In this document: positions 9,234 through 17,731 of the stretch, piece after piece
Layout: each line of letters starts with the position of its first letter
Numbering within the stretch: the stretch's first letter is position 1
Assembly: GCF_000381905.1 (NCBI RefSeq)
Contig: NZ_KB907254.1
Coordinates: forward strand, 1-44,603
Direction: 5' to 3'
DNA from: Paenibacillus fonticola DSM 21315
Lineage (GTDB): Bacteria > Bacillota > Bacilli > Paenibacillales > Paenibacillaceae
DNA length: 44,603 nt
Notes under the pieces: model-generated
What the model saw: only the letters and a program-made list of their open reading frames with translations
The model's database searches: none
What the model was told of the DNA's origin: nothing
Made by a program: the position numbers and the translations under genes

Positions 9234-10249
9234 TAGTACTCTAAATGCTCCTTCTCGTTAAGGCGTTTATGAAAGACGAAGTAACTCCAAATTTGGTAGC
9301 CAAGAACGAATGGCAGCAAAGTCAGGGCAACAATCGTCATGATCTTTAATGAATATGGACCAGACGCCGCATTATGAATCGTCAGCGAGTAAGCTTCGCT
9401 GATCGAGCTGACCATGACGCGCGGGAACAATCCGATAAATACGGAAGCGATGGAAAGGGCGATCAACGTACCCGTCATTCCAAAGGCCCAACCGTCTCTC
9501 TTCTTGCTGATGAACCGTCCGGCTGACAGGAAAGCCCCCAGGCCAACCACCGCGATCAGCGTCAGCGGCAAGGCACGAACCTCGAATACATCCGTCTGGA
9601 AGAACGTCATTACGCCGAAAATAACGAACAATGCCGCTAGCGGAATGAGCAGCTTATGCGCCAGCTTGCGAGCCCGTTCCTGCAAGCTGCCCGTCGTCCG
9701 CAAGGTCGTGAACAGCAAACCGTGAACGAGGCAGAGTACGACAACGGTAATCCCGCCGACAAGGGTGTACAGGTTGACCATGTCGAACAATCCAGCTTTC
9801 ATCTCCATGTCGCCGTCGATCGGCAGCCCTTTAAGCAAGCCGGAGAAGACGACGCCGAGCAGAAACGGAGGCAGCAGGCTGCCCAGGAAAATCGCCAAAT
9901 CCCAGGTGTTCTTCCAGCGCGTGTTCTCTACTTTACCCCGGAATTCAAACGCCACCCCGCGTCCGATCAAGGCCAGCAGCAGTACGACAAGCGGTGTATA
10001 GTAGCCGCTGAACAGCGTGGCATACCAGTTTGGGAATGCCGCGAACATCGCGCCGCCTGCCGTCAGCAGCCAGACTTCGTTCGCATCCCAGAAGGGACCG
10101 ATCGAATTGATCAGCACCCTTCTCTCCATATCATTTTTAGCTAGAAAGCGAGTACTCATCCCTACCCCGAAGTCAAAGCCTTCAAGGAAGAAGAAGCCGA
10201 TAAATAAAACTGCAACGAGGATAAACCAGAGCTCATTAAGAGATAGCAT
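9233..10249 (-). CDS. cydB: Cytochrome bd ubiquinol/menaquinol oxidase subunit II
   Basis: A 338-residue integral membrane protein, the length of Bacillus CydB, with about eight to nine helices. The N-terminus MLSLNELWFILVAVLFIGFF, followed by LEGFDFGVGM, is diagnostic, as is FWDANEVWLLTAGGAMFAAF. I chose ATG 10249 because AAGGAGG lies eight bases upstream; the frame extends further to 10294 without a site. It overlaps the end of cydA by 14 bases. CydB supports the haem-bearing CydA in high-affinity quinol oxidation. Confidence 0.95.
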   Translation of the reverse strand: MLSLNELWFILVAVLFIGFFFLEGFDFGVGMSTRFLAKNDMERRVLINSIGPFWDANEVWLLTAGGAMFAAFPNWYATLFSGYYTPLVVLLLALIGRGVAFEFRGKVENTRWKNTWDLAIFLGSLLPPFLLGVVFSGLLKGLPIDGDMEMKAGLFDMVNLYTLVGGITVVVLCLVHGLLFTTLRTTGSLQERARKLAHKLLIPLAALFVIFGVMTFFQTDVFEVRALPLTLIAVVGLGAFLSAGRFISKKRDGWAFGMTGTLIALSIASVFIGLFPRVMVSSISEAYSLTIHNAASGPYSLKIMTIVALTLLPFVLGYQIWSYFVFHKRLNEKEHLEY

Positions 10250-11642
10250 GGTATCCCTCCTTACCATATGGATCTGCCGACTGCTCATCATCATTCACAT
10301 TGTCGGCATAAGGGCCTTTCTTAATAGCTTTGACGAATAAATAAACCATAACTACTGCCAGTACTGCATAAATCGCCGTAAACGCGATCAGCGAGAATAG
10401 GATCTGGCCGGAGGTGACGCTTGGCGATATGCTGTCCTCCGTCCGCATGTATCCGAACACCGTCCACGGCTGCCGGCCGATTTCCGTCATAATCCAACCT
10501 GCGGTATTCGCAATGAACGGCAGGGAAATCGCCCACAGCATAATGCGATAGTACCATGTATTCGGACGATCCAGCTTTTTACGCCAGGCCAGATACGCGC
10601 CGTACATCCCGAGTACGATCATCAGTGATCCAGCAGCTACCATGATCCGGAAGCTCCAGAAGGTCGTTCGAACCGGGGGAATATAATCTCCAGATCCGTA
10701 GGTCTGCTCATATTCAGCCTGCAGCTCGTTCATCCCTTTCACTTCACCGGAGAACTGACTATAGGACAAGAAGCTGAGCAAATAGGGAATTTTAATCTCA
10801 AACGAGTTCTCTCCGGTCTTCGGATCGATGTGTGCATACACCGTCCAAGGCGCCGGGTCGCCGCTCTCCCCCCATAGGCCTTCAGCAGCAGCCATCTTCA
10901 TCGGCTGGGTTTTTACCAAATACTGCGCCTGCTGGTGACCGTAAAGAGCCGTACCAAACGAGGAGATCAAGCCGATTATCACTGCGATAGTAAACGACTT
11001 TTTGAAGAACTCCACGTCTTGGCGTTTCATCAGCTTGTAAGCACTGATCCCCGTAATGACGAATGCTCCGGTTGCAAATGCTCCTAGCACCGTATGCGGG
11101 AATTCCACCCACAGCTGGCCATTGCTGATCAGCGCGAAGAAGTCATTCATTTCCGCCCGGCCGTTATTGATCTCGAAGCCGACAGGACGCTGCATAAACG
11201 AGTTTGCCGCTAAAATCCAGAAGGCTGAAGCAATCGTACCGATGGACACGAGCCAAATGCTGAGTAAATGCACTCTTTTGGACAGGCGATCCCATCCGAA
11301 AATCCATAGTCCGATAAAGGTCGATTCCATGAAAAAAGCGAACAGCGCTTCGACCGCCAGCGGTGCCCCGAAAACGTCGCCTACAAAGCGCGAGTAGTCG
11401 GACCAGTTCATGCCAAACTGGAACTCCTGCAAAATCCCGGTTACGACTCCTACGGCGAAGTTAATAAGGAATAGCTTCCCCCAAAACTTGGCCATGCGCT
11501 TATAAATTTCTTTCCCCTTAGCCACATACATCGTTTCCATGATCGCGATGAGTAACACCAGACCAATGGACAGCGGCACAAAGAAGAAGTGAAAGATTGT
11601 TGTTGCCGCAAATTGGATACGTGCAAGCATTACCGGATCCAT
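10236..11642 (-). CDS. cydA: Cytochrome bd quinol oxidase subunit I
   Basis: A 468-residue protein with about nine transmembrane helices. Near the N-terminus ARIQFAATTIFHFFFVPLSI carries the high-spin haem ligand histidine, and GWIMTEIGRQPW near residue 390 is the conserved quinol/haem region. The length is that of Gram-positive CydA with a short Q-loop. The oxidase reduces oxygen to water at low oxygen using menaquinol. First gene of cydABDC; start ATG 11642 lies behind AAGAAGGGTG. The long upstream region carries two Fnr-like boxes. Confidence 0.95.
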   Translation of the reverse strand: MDPVMLARIQFAATTIFHFFFVPLSIGLVLLIAIMETMYVAKGKEIYKRMAKFWGKLFLINFAVGVVTGILQEFQFGMNWSDYSRFVGDVFGAPLAVEALFAFFMESTFIGLWIFGWDRLSKRVHLLSIWLVSIGTIASAFWILAANSFMQRPVGFEINNGRAEMNDFFALISNGQLWVEFPHTVLGAFATGAFVITGISAYKLMKRQDVEFFKKSFTIAVIIGLISSFGTALYGHQQAQYLVKTQPMKMAAAEGLWGESGDPAPWTVYAHIDPKTGENSFEIKIPYLLSFLSYSQFSGEVKGMNELQAEYEQTYGSGDYIPPVRTTFWSFRIMVAAGSLMIVLGMYGAYLAWRKKLDRPNTWYYRIMLWAISLPFIANTAGWIMTEIGRQPWTVFGYMRTEDSISPSVTSGQILFSLIAFTAIYAVLAVVMVYLFVKAIKKGPYADNVNDDEQSADPYGKEGYHAIS

Positions 11643-11676
11643 AAATACACCCTTCTTTCATCTTTGGTTTAACTAT

Positions 11677-11692
11677 TGTGAATTCTATCACG
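11677..11692 (-). promoter_or_regulatory. Proximal Fnr/Crp-like box upstream of cydA
   Basis: TGTGA-ATTCTA-TCACG is a near-perfect match to TGTGA-N6-TCACA, the site of Bacillus Fnr (Crp family). It is about 35 bases before the cydA start and just downstream of a minus-strand CATAAT (700 down to 695 of this kilobase). The flanking TTGTGAA also resembles half of a Rex (NADH-sensing) operator. Confidence 0.5.
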
Positions 11693-11728
11693 GAATTATG
11701 AAAACAAACGTTTAAAAAGTAATCGTTT

Positions 11729-11744
11729 TGTGACAAGAATCACA
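11729..11744 (-). promoter_or_regulatory. Distal Fnr/Crp-like box upstream of cydA
   Basis: TGTGA-CAAGAA-TCACA is a perfect TGTGA-N6-TCACA palindrome. Its centre is 52 bp, five helical turns, from the centre of the proximal box, so both lie on one DNA face. It is upstream of the CATAAT -10 candidate (minus strand, 11700-11695), where an activator would be expected. Confidence 0.6.
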
Positions 11745-12040
11745 TAACCCTGTGTCTATTGTGTTAACAGCGCCGAAAGTCCGCGTTACGACAAGGTTTT
11801 TTTGAGTCATTTGCATTTGTGGAGATATTGTGAATGGGCATGGACCAGTCTGGATCAAGCTGCAACTTTTTCCTTTGACCGTAACTTTTCACTACTATGC
11901 AGCGTCTAAACATGAGATACGGAAAGGAATTTCAAGCAATCTTCCACTTGCCTAGGCGGAAACGCTTCTTTCTGTCCTGTGCTATGTTCTATTACTAGAG
12001 TTATAACCAAATATTTAATAGAAGGAGTTATTCTATCAAG
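11745..12040. other. Rest of the divergent cydA / secreted-protein intergenic region
   Basis: No gene is seen. The stretch contains the start region of the plus-strand secreted-protein gene, with GAAGGAG at 12021-12027 as its ribosome binding site. A GGAAACGCTTC at about 11960-11970 is a partial match to a catabolite-control (cre) site. No convincing -35/-10 pair was found for the plus strand. Confidence 0.35.
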
Positions 12041-14338
12041 ATGAAACTTAAAAGTATTTCTTTAGCAGCCGCACTGCTTGTTTCCCAGGCCGTGCTGGCT
12101 GTGCCTGCAGCTTTAGCCCAGGAGCCCGTATCCGGCTCCATCGTGAGGGAGGAGACAGTTCCAAACCAGCAGGTACATACTTCTGTGAATAACCCGATCG
12201 CGGTTGGAACGACAGACACAAACCAAGCTGCTTCAGGCAGTTCTCAGACCGCAACAGACAGCGGCGGCACCAAAGACTCGACCGCAGATCCGGGCAACTC
12301 CGGGACAACGAATGTATCAGATGAAGCCAGGACGGCGGGAAAAGAAGACAGCAATAATAAGGGGCAAGAAAATACCGGAACGCCCCTGCAGGAGACTAAG
12401 AGCAATACGGAGGAGGCCGGAGGAACCGGCACGAGCAGCGATAACGCCGTTGCGCCTTCCAGTGGAGGGGGGCAGCTCATCCTTTATATGAACAGCACCC
12501 AGATGGAACAGGACGGTCAAGTCTATACTTCTGCCCAGCCCATGACTGTTAAAGACGGTGTATCCTACGTAAGTATCCGTTCCCTGGTAGACCGGGTCGG
12601 CTATAAGATCGACTACGACGCGAAAACCAAAGAAACGATTATCAAATACGGGGAAGATGAGCTCCGTTTCAAGACCGACAGCAAAACTTACCGTGTCAAC
12701 GGTAAAACAATGACCATGAAGGGCGCGAGCTACCAGGACAACAATGTATTCATGATCCCGCTTACGTCGATAACACAAGCCCTTAATATATCTTATAAAG
12801 TCGAAGGCAAGAAGGTCATAATGCAGTTGTCCACCAAACCTGTCGCCTCCTTCACCGTGCTGAACAAGGAAATCGTCGCCGGCGAAACGACTGTAATCTA
12901 TCAAACGAAGTCCTCTTCTCCTAGAGGCGTGGAAATCGTAGACGAGAAGTGGGAAGGACGCCAGGAGATATTCGAGGCCGCGGGCACCTACACGGTATCG
13001 TATTCCGTCCAGGACGCCAACGGGGAATGGAGCGATCCCTATATCCAAACGATCATCGTCGTCAATCCGAACGTTCCTCCTGTAGCCAAGTTCACCACGG
13101 ACAAGGAACAATACAAAATGGGGGAACCGATTACGATCACGGATCAAAGCTACGATGAAGACGACGGAATTGCCGACCGGCAGTGGATGAACAACTACCC
13201 GGCCTTCTTTACACCGGGGCCCGTCACAATTCAATTAATCGTCACAGACCATCACGGGGCCTCCTCCATGGTGGAGCATACGATCAATATCACAACCGAA
13301 ACGCTGTACACGCAAATCGAGTTCTCGAAGCTCTTTACGCCGGTAGGCAGCAATTTCATGATCAACGGCGGGGAAGCGTTAGGTTATGAACTGTTATCCT
13401 ACAATTATTCAACAGAACCTTATACGCTATTTAAAGATAATGGCCCGGAGCCCGTCTCTACGGAAGGCATTCTGTACAAGGATACGATTTCCGGTCTGAC
13501 CCGCTTTATGATTCACCATGTCAACAAAACGACGGAAAGAGCCAAAATCTACATCATTGCCAAAAACAACAATGAGGTTGCCGCCAATCTTGAAGTGATC
13601 ACTTCAGGGATGGCCGGCCCGGATATTTATGCTGAAATTACCGGACAGAAGTCGGTAGCGCGTTACTTCGAAAACTATCAAAACAATAGTAAAAAGACAA
13701 GCATCACGCTTGCGCCTGGAGAGAGCAAGGTGATCTGGGCTGATGTGAACAAGCTCGCTTTAAAGCCGCAGGAGACGATTTCTTTCCTGGGCGATCTTTA
13801 CAGCGATTCCCCTATTGAGTACACTTCCGTTTTCGTGACGCAAGACAAGGATCCACTTGAGGTAGTTGATACGCTGCCTATTCTGGATCCCATTCAATCG
13901 GTGATGAGAGGCACGTTCACGGACTCGACGCGAATCTTTGAGCATTACGATACGATTGGCGGCAGCGGCAAAAACTATCGTATGTCGCTGACGGATAAAA
14001 CGTCCGATCCATTCCAGGTAGGAACCGACACTACGCTGGGAATATCGAGCGTAAACTCCGGCAACTATGGCGTCATTTATAAACTCAAGCTGCGTGTAGC
14101 TCCACGCACGCTCATTACCTTCAACCCGCGCGGAGGGCTTTATTTGGGAGCCGCTCTCGTTAACGGCAACCTCGTCAACTTCACGCATAGCGGCAGCGAG
14201 AACATTTCCGGACAGACCAGTGTGCTGCACCGGACAGGGAACTCCGAGGAAACCGTAGAAATTTGGACTACACCGTCTGCAGGAAGCAACTTGCCATTTT
14301 CCATTTTATTCATGCCCCTGCCTGAGATTAAGCATTAA
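12041..14338 (+). CDS. Large secreted protein with copper-amine-oxidase-like stalk domain and PKD-like domains
   Basis: A 765-residue exported protein. Residues 1-26 are a signal peptide (MKLKSISLAAALLVSQAVLA, cut after ALA). Residues 30-145 are a Ser/Thr/Gly/Asn-rich, probably disordered linker. Residues 148-265 match the copper amine oxidase N-terminal-like (stalk) fold, a wall-protein module common in Paenibacillus, with paired VSIRSLVDRVGYKIDYD and PLTSITQALNISYKVEG blocks. Two PKD/Ig-like domains follow (about 268-345 and 350-425; the first has GTYTVSYSVQDANGEWS). The last 330 residues are a beta-rich region of unknown fold. No sortase motif or S-layer domain is visible. Probably extracellular or wall-associated; no enzyme function is suggested. 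Confidence 0.8.
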   Translation: MKLKSISLAAALLVSQAVLAVPAALAQEPVSGSIVREETVPNQQVHTSVNNPIAVGTTDTNQAASGSSQTATDSGGTKDSTADPGNSGTTNVSDEARTAGKEDSNNKGQENTGTPLQETKSNTEEAGGTGTSSDNAVAPSSGGGQLILYMNSTQMEQDGQVYTSAQPMTVKDGVSYVSIRSLVDRVGYKIDYDAKTKETIIKYGEDELRFKTDSKTYRVNGKTMTMKGASYQDNNVFMIPLTSITQALNISYKVEGKKVIMQLSTKPVASFTVLNKEIVAGETTVIYQTKSSSPRGVEIVDEKWEGRQEIFEAAGTYTVSYSVQDANGEWSDPYIQTIIVVNPNVPPVAKFTTDKEQYKMGEPITITDQSYDEDDGIADRQWMNNYPAFFTPGPVTIQLIVTDHHGASSMVEHTINITTETLYTQIEFSKLFTPVGSNFMINGGEALGYELLSYNYSTEPYTLFKDNGPEPVSTEGILYKDTISGLTRFMIHHVNKTTERAKIYIIAKNNNEVAANLEVITSGMAGPDIYAEITGQKSVARYFENYQNNSKKTSITLAPGESKVIWADVNKLALKPQETISFLGDLYSDSPIEYTSVFVTQDKDPLEVVDTLPILDPIQSVMRGTFTDSTRIFEHYDTIGGSGKNYRMSLTDKTSDPFQVGTDTTLGISSVNSGNYGVIYKLKLRVAPRTLITFNPRGGLYLGAALVNGNLVNFTHSGSENISGQTSVLHRTGNSEETVEIWTTPSAGSNLPFSILFMPLPEIKH

Positions 14339-14362
14339 TCAAATACCTGCATATAACGAAAC

Positions 14363-14400
14363 AGCCACCCCCAGCATTCGCTGAAAGGGTGGCTATTTCC
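14363..14400 (+). terminator. Intrinsic terminator after the secreted-protein gene
   Basis: AGCCACCC (14363-14370) pairs with GGGTGGCT (14387-14394) around a 16-base loop and is followed by ATTTCCTGTTT. The T-run is weak. Confidence 0.65.
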
Positions 14401-14456
14401 TGTTTAGTGTTCAGTGTTTAGTGTTCCCTGTTTAGTGTTTGCTGTTTCCCGACTAA
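14400..14456. repeat. 14-bp degenerate tandem repeat (TGTTTAGTGTTNNN)
   Basis: Three copies of TGTTTAGTGTT plus a variable 3-base tail, and a fourth decayed copy, lie between a terminator and the end of the minus-strand cysteine-rich gene. The gap is convergent. Confidence 0.75.
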
Positions 14457-14463
14457 GGGCGCT

Positions 14464-14916
14464 TCATCCTTCGGACAGTAAGCGCCTGCGGGCCCTGCCG
14501 TCGAGAACGTGGCAAAAAGCGAGCACGGGATGCCTAAAGAGCATGCGTCCCCCGGCATACCGCATCACCTCTCTGATCTCCTCTCTCTCCTTCGGCGCGT
14601 AGCAATGGACCGGACAATTCAGACAGGTCGTCTTCTCCTCGCCGAAGCGGCAGAAAGTGAGGCGCCTCTGGCTATAGCGGTACAGGACATAGCATTCATT
14701 GCATAAGCGGGACCGCTTCCCCGGTTTATGCCTTCCTCTGATCCCGGTGACTCGATAGTCTCCGGCGCCGCCTTCCTTCTCGTCGTCCATAAAATAGCTT
14801 TTTTCTGCTTCAGGATGTCTTCCCTGACAGTAAATCAAAATCATGCAAGCTACCGTAGCTTTCTCACGGCGAATTCTCGGACCTTCCCGCCGTGCGGTTC
14901 TAGTTTCTGACGTCAT
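14464..14916 (-). CDS. Cysteine-rich 'nitrous oxide-stimulated promoter' family protein
   Basis: A 150-residue protein. Its core, CNECYVLYRYSQRRLTFCRF, then GEEKTTCLNCPVHCYAPKER and REVMRYAGGRMLFRHPVLAF, matches the Pfam family named nitrous oxide-stimulated promoter (PF11756). The cysteines in CNEC, CRFG, CLNCPVHC could bind a metal or cluster. The biochemical role of the family is not known. The ATG follows the stop of the upstream permease directly (TAAATG), so the two are translationally coupled and the gene is the third in an ABC operon. The N-terminal 20 residues are Arg/Glu-rich and atypical. Confidence 0.85.
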   Translation of the reverse strand: MTSETRTARREGPRIRREKATVACMILIYCQGRHPEAEKSYFMDDEKEGGAGDYRVTGIRGRHKPGKRSRLCNECYVLYRYSQRRLTFCRFGEEKTTCLNCPVHCYAPKEREEIREVMRYAGGRMLFRHPVLAFCHVLDGRARRRLLSEG

Positions 14917-16572
14917 TTATGCTGAAACCTCCCGCTTGACTGCTGATGAAAACAACTTGCTCCAGGTGATCCAATTTATTATGAGCAGCAAGACGAGATA
15001 AATGTAAACGCCGTAAGGAATAAATGTAGCCCCCAAATGGATCAGGGCCAGCACGCCCAACAGCATCATTAACGGAATCATTTTCATGCCTTCACTTTGC
15101 TGCGCGGCTTCAAACGGCATCGAAAATGGCAGCACCTTGCTGAGACCGGCAAAAGAAAGAACTGTATAGAACATAATGCTAAGGGCAAAGACGATTAAAT
15201 CCGGGATAATGGCCGCGCCGAACAAGAACACAAACAGAACGCACTCCAGCAAATATACCGGAAGGACCAGGCGAAGCAATGCCGCCAAAATCGCTCCCCT
15301 GTGAAAAGCCGAAGGCTCGGCAATCGGAGTTGCCTCATAAATCCAGGCCGCCTTATATTTACCCGAATATCGCAGCATCATCACAACCGTTGGTACGAGC
15401 AGGGCACAAAAATAAATGAACAGATACAGCTTCGTGCCCCGCAGCGCCTGAAAGCCCATCTGATTAATTTGTGTAAAGAGAAAAATAAACGGGAAGATCA
15501 GCGAAAAGCCTAGCGAAGGATACACCTTCAGCTTGAATTCCCGCTCATGGCCAATCATTGTCCAGGTAAAGCGAAAAAAGGCTTTTTCCTGCGGCCCCAC
15601 AGGCAGCATGGCAGATATGCGTTCCTTCCACTTTCCTCTCCCTTTGCCGCCTCGCTTCCCCGGATCTGCCAGCTTCTGCAGATTTCTCTCCAGTGACGGC
15701 ATCAGCTTCACATAAATCAAAATAGCTGCAATCGGTATCAGTAAAGCCAACAGCGTAAATACGATATAAAGTGAATCCCGGCTTCCGTGCAGGAACACCT
15801 CAAACGGCGCACCGAACCAAATAGGGGGGATAAAGATCTGCCACCATTTCGGCTGGAAAGTCACATTGAATTCAACGATGTCAAACAAGCGGATTAGCAC
15901 CTGGTAGCCCAATGTAATACCTACTGTTAATCCGATCTGTACATAGTTGATCATATCTTTAAGTTTTTCACCGTCAAAAAATTTCAATACCGCCAAATAC
16001 AGCAGCGCCGTCAAAACCACGACCAGCAGGTCCATTAATATTAAAGTGAGCAGGAAGACAACAAAAAATAACACCCCATGCCTCACCAAACCAACCACGA
16101 GCGGCAGAAGACCAATAGCACCCGTCAAAAAAACCATATAAATGAAAATATGCATCGTCTTCGCCATCGATATCGTCTTGCGGCTGATTGGCTTCGTGCC
16201 GAGTATATTCCGGTCGCGGATATCGAGCAGAACGGAGGAAAAGTCAGAAATTAGCGCGGTTAATGTCATGAACATAAAAATGCCGAAGAGCAGGCTCATT
16301 TGAAAAATATAGTTGTCGCCAAGCAGTATAAACGGAGTACTGAACGCGCCGAAAATAGCATAAATCCACAACGAGGAAAGAAAGTTGTTGCTTTCCTTCG
16401 TTTCCTGCTGAGCTCCCGCTTTCTTCCTCTTATTGAGGAAGGAAGGCACTCTGCGCGCGTCCATCATCAGCTTCACTTGCAAAATGTGCCGCATCACGGT
16501 GTAGTCCACCCCGGCTTTTTCAAACCAGCCCCGGAACCGGTCCAAAACGATCAAAGATTTGTAATTTCTCAT
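14917..16572 (-). CDS. ABC transporter permease, EcsB-like/ABC-2 type
   Basis: A 551-residue membrane protein with about ten to eleven hydrophobic helices, for example LTALISDFSSVLLDIRDRNI, a region typical of ABC-2 exporters, and a cytosolic basic loop at about 295-320 (PGKRGGKGRGKWKER). It has no ATPase domain and partners the ATPase encoded just upstream (3-base gap between that stop and this ATG). Such pairs move peptides, lipids or drugs outward; the substrate is not predictable. Confidence 0.8.
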   Translation of the reverse strand: MRNYKSLIVLDRFRGWFEKAGVDYTVMRHILQVKLMMDARRVPSFLNKRKKAGAQQETKESNNFLSSLWIYAIFGAFSTPFILLGDNYIFQMSLLFGIFMFMTLTALISDFSSVLLDIRDRNILGTKPISRKTISMAKTMHIFIYMVFLTGAIGLLPLVVGLVRHGVLFFVVFLLTLILMDLLVVVLTALLYLAVLKFFDGEKLKDMINYVQIGLTVGITLGYQVLIRLFDIVEFNVTFQPKWWQIFIPPIWFGAPFEVFLHGSRDSLYIVFTLLALLIPIAAILIYVKLMPSLERNLQKLADPGKRGGKGRGKWKERISAMLPVGPQEKAFFRFTWTMIGHEREFKLKVYPSLGFSLIFPFIFLFTQINQMGFQALRGTKLYLFIYFCALLVPTVVMMLRYSGKYKAAWIYEATPIAEPSAFHRGAILAALLRLVLPVYLLECVLFVFLFGAAIIPDLIVFALSIMFYTVLSFAGLSKVLPFSMPFEAAQQSEGMKMIPLMMLLGVLALIHLGATFIPYGVYIYLVLLLIINWITWSKLFSSAVKREVSA

Positions 16573-16575
16573 CCG

Positions 16576-17364
16576 CTACACCTCTTGGACGATATTTACA
16601 AATTGTTCCGCGATGGCCCGATGCTCATTAAAGCCGGTAAGCTGATTGAAAATTTGCTCCAGTGAGCCTTCCTGGCTCCGGTCCTTTAACTCCTCGAACG
16701 TGCCGTCAGCCACAATTCTTCCGTCGTCAAGCAGAATAATCCGGCTGCTGATCTTCTCAACGACCTCCATAATGTGGGAGGAATAAAATATCGTCTTTCC
16801 GTTGGCAGCTAATATAGACATCAGTTCTTTAATGACCATCACACTGTTTGCGTCCAGGCCGCTGAGCGGCTCGTCCAAAAACAGAATATCAGGATTATGC
16901 AGCAAACTGGAAGTGATCAGCACCTTTTGCTTCATACCTTTGGAATAAGTGGCGATCCGGGTATCCAGAACGTGGCCGAGCCCGAGCTGTTCCAGCAATC
17001 TCCGTGCTTTCGTCTCCGCATCTTGTGATTTCATCCCGTACAGCTCACCGATAAACGTTAAATACTCCCTAGCGGTTAGCGTATCGTACAGCTCAGCAAT
17101 TTCCGGAACATAACCGATTCTCCGCTTATATTCCACATCCCCGTTTTTGGGGCTTTGGCCAAGGACACTCACTTCCCCATCATAGCCGTCCACTAAACCA
17201 AGCATAATTTTTACCGTCGTGCTCTTGCCTGCGCCATTCGGCCCAATGTATCCGATAATTTGTCCGGGATATACATCCAGATCAATGCCGTTCAAAACAT
17301 ATTTGTCCTCAAATTTCATGCGTAATTCCCGGATTGAAATAAGAGGCTGCACAGCTTCATTCAT
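16576..17364 (-). CDS. ABC transporter ATP-binding protein
   Basis: A 262-residue ATPase. GPNGAGKST at 41-49 is Walker A, YSKGMKQKVLI the signature motif and ILFLDEPLSGLD Walker B; the D-loop and H-loop (SSHIMEVVEKIS) are present. The CcmA/EcsA-type layout suits exporters. It forms an operon with the permease and the cysteine-rich protein. ATG 17364 sits close behind GGTTGGGAG; another in-frame start is not obvious. Confidence 0.9.
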   Translation of the reverse strand: MNEAVQPLISIRELRMKFEDKYVLNGIDLDVYPGQIIGYIGPNGAGKSTTVKIMLGLVDGYDGEVSVLGQSPKNGDVEYKRRIGYVPEIAELYDTLTAREYLTFIGELYGMKSQDAETKARRLLEQLGLGHVLDTRIATYSKGMKQKVLITSSLLHNPDILFLDEPLSGLDANSVMVIKELMSILAANGKTIFYSSHIMEVVEKISSRIILLDDGRIVADGTFEELKDRSQEGSLEQIFNQLTGFNEHRAIAEQFVNIVQEV

Positions 17365-17557
17365 TCTCCCAACCCTCTCTCTGCCAATTTGATTATGCTA
17401 GCCGTTTGTCCCTGCTCCCTATCTTTCAGCACATGACCACTATATGACCGTGCCTCAAATAGCTTAAGAAATTACGGGATATGAATCTATTATCCAGTAT
17501 ATGTATCCATTTCTCAATATTTCATTGGATTTTGGCATAAAGCCGACAAGAACCTAG

Positions 17558-17605
17558 AAAAAACAGAGACTGCCCCCGGACCGTTTATGGCGCGAGGCAA
17601 TCTCT
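17558..17605 (-). terminator. Terminator of the catalase gene
   Basis: On the minus strand AGAGATTGCC pairs with GGCAGTCTCT around a 21-base loop and is followed by GTTTTTTC. Minus-strand transcription of katA enters it about 130 bases past the stop. The rest of the 17365-17731 gap holds only a short GACAC-AGC-GTGTC palindrome at 17614-17626. Confidence 0.75.
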
Positions 17606-17731
17606 ATTTGATAGACACAGCGTGTCCTTGGTATAACTACCGCTAATGACAGTCTGCCCGCCTAGAAAATACATCGACAGTCGTTTTTCTTACATCATTA
17701 GCTGTTGTCTATTGAAATTCATCCGAAAGCA

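Noticed and set aside
11757..11830. A riboswitch or attenuator before the cyd operon or secreted-protein gene
   Set aside because: No stable hairpin followed by a T-run and no known riboswitch core could be identified by eye.
12317..13234. 305-codon minus-strand frame inside the secreted-protein gene
   Set aside because: A shadow of the plus-strand gene, which has a signal peptide, ribosome binding site and recognised domains.
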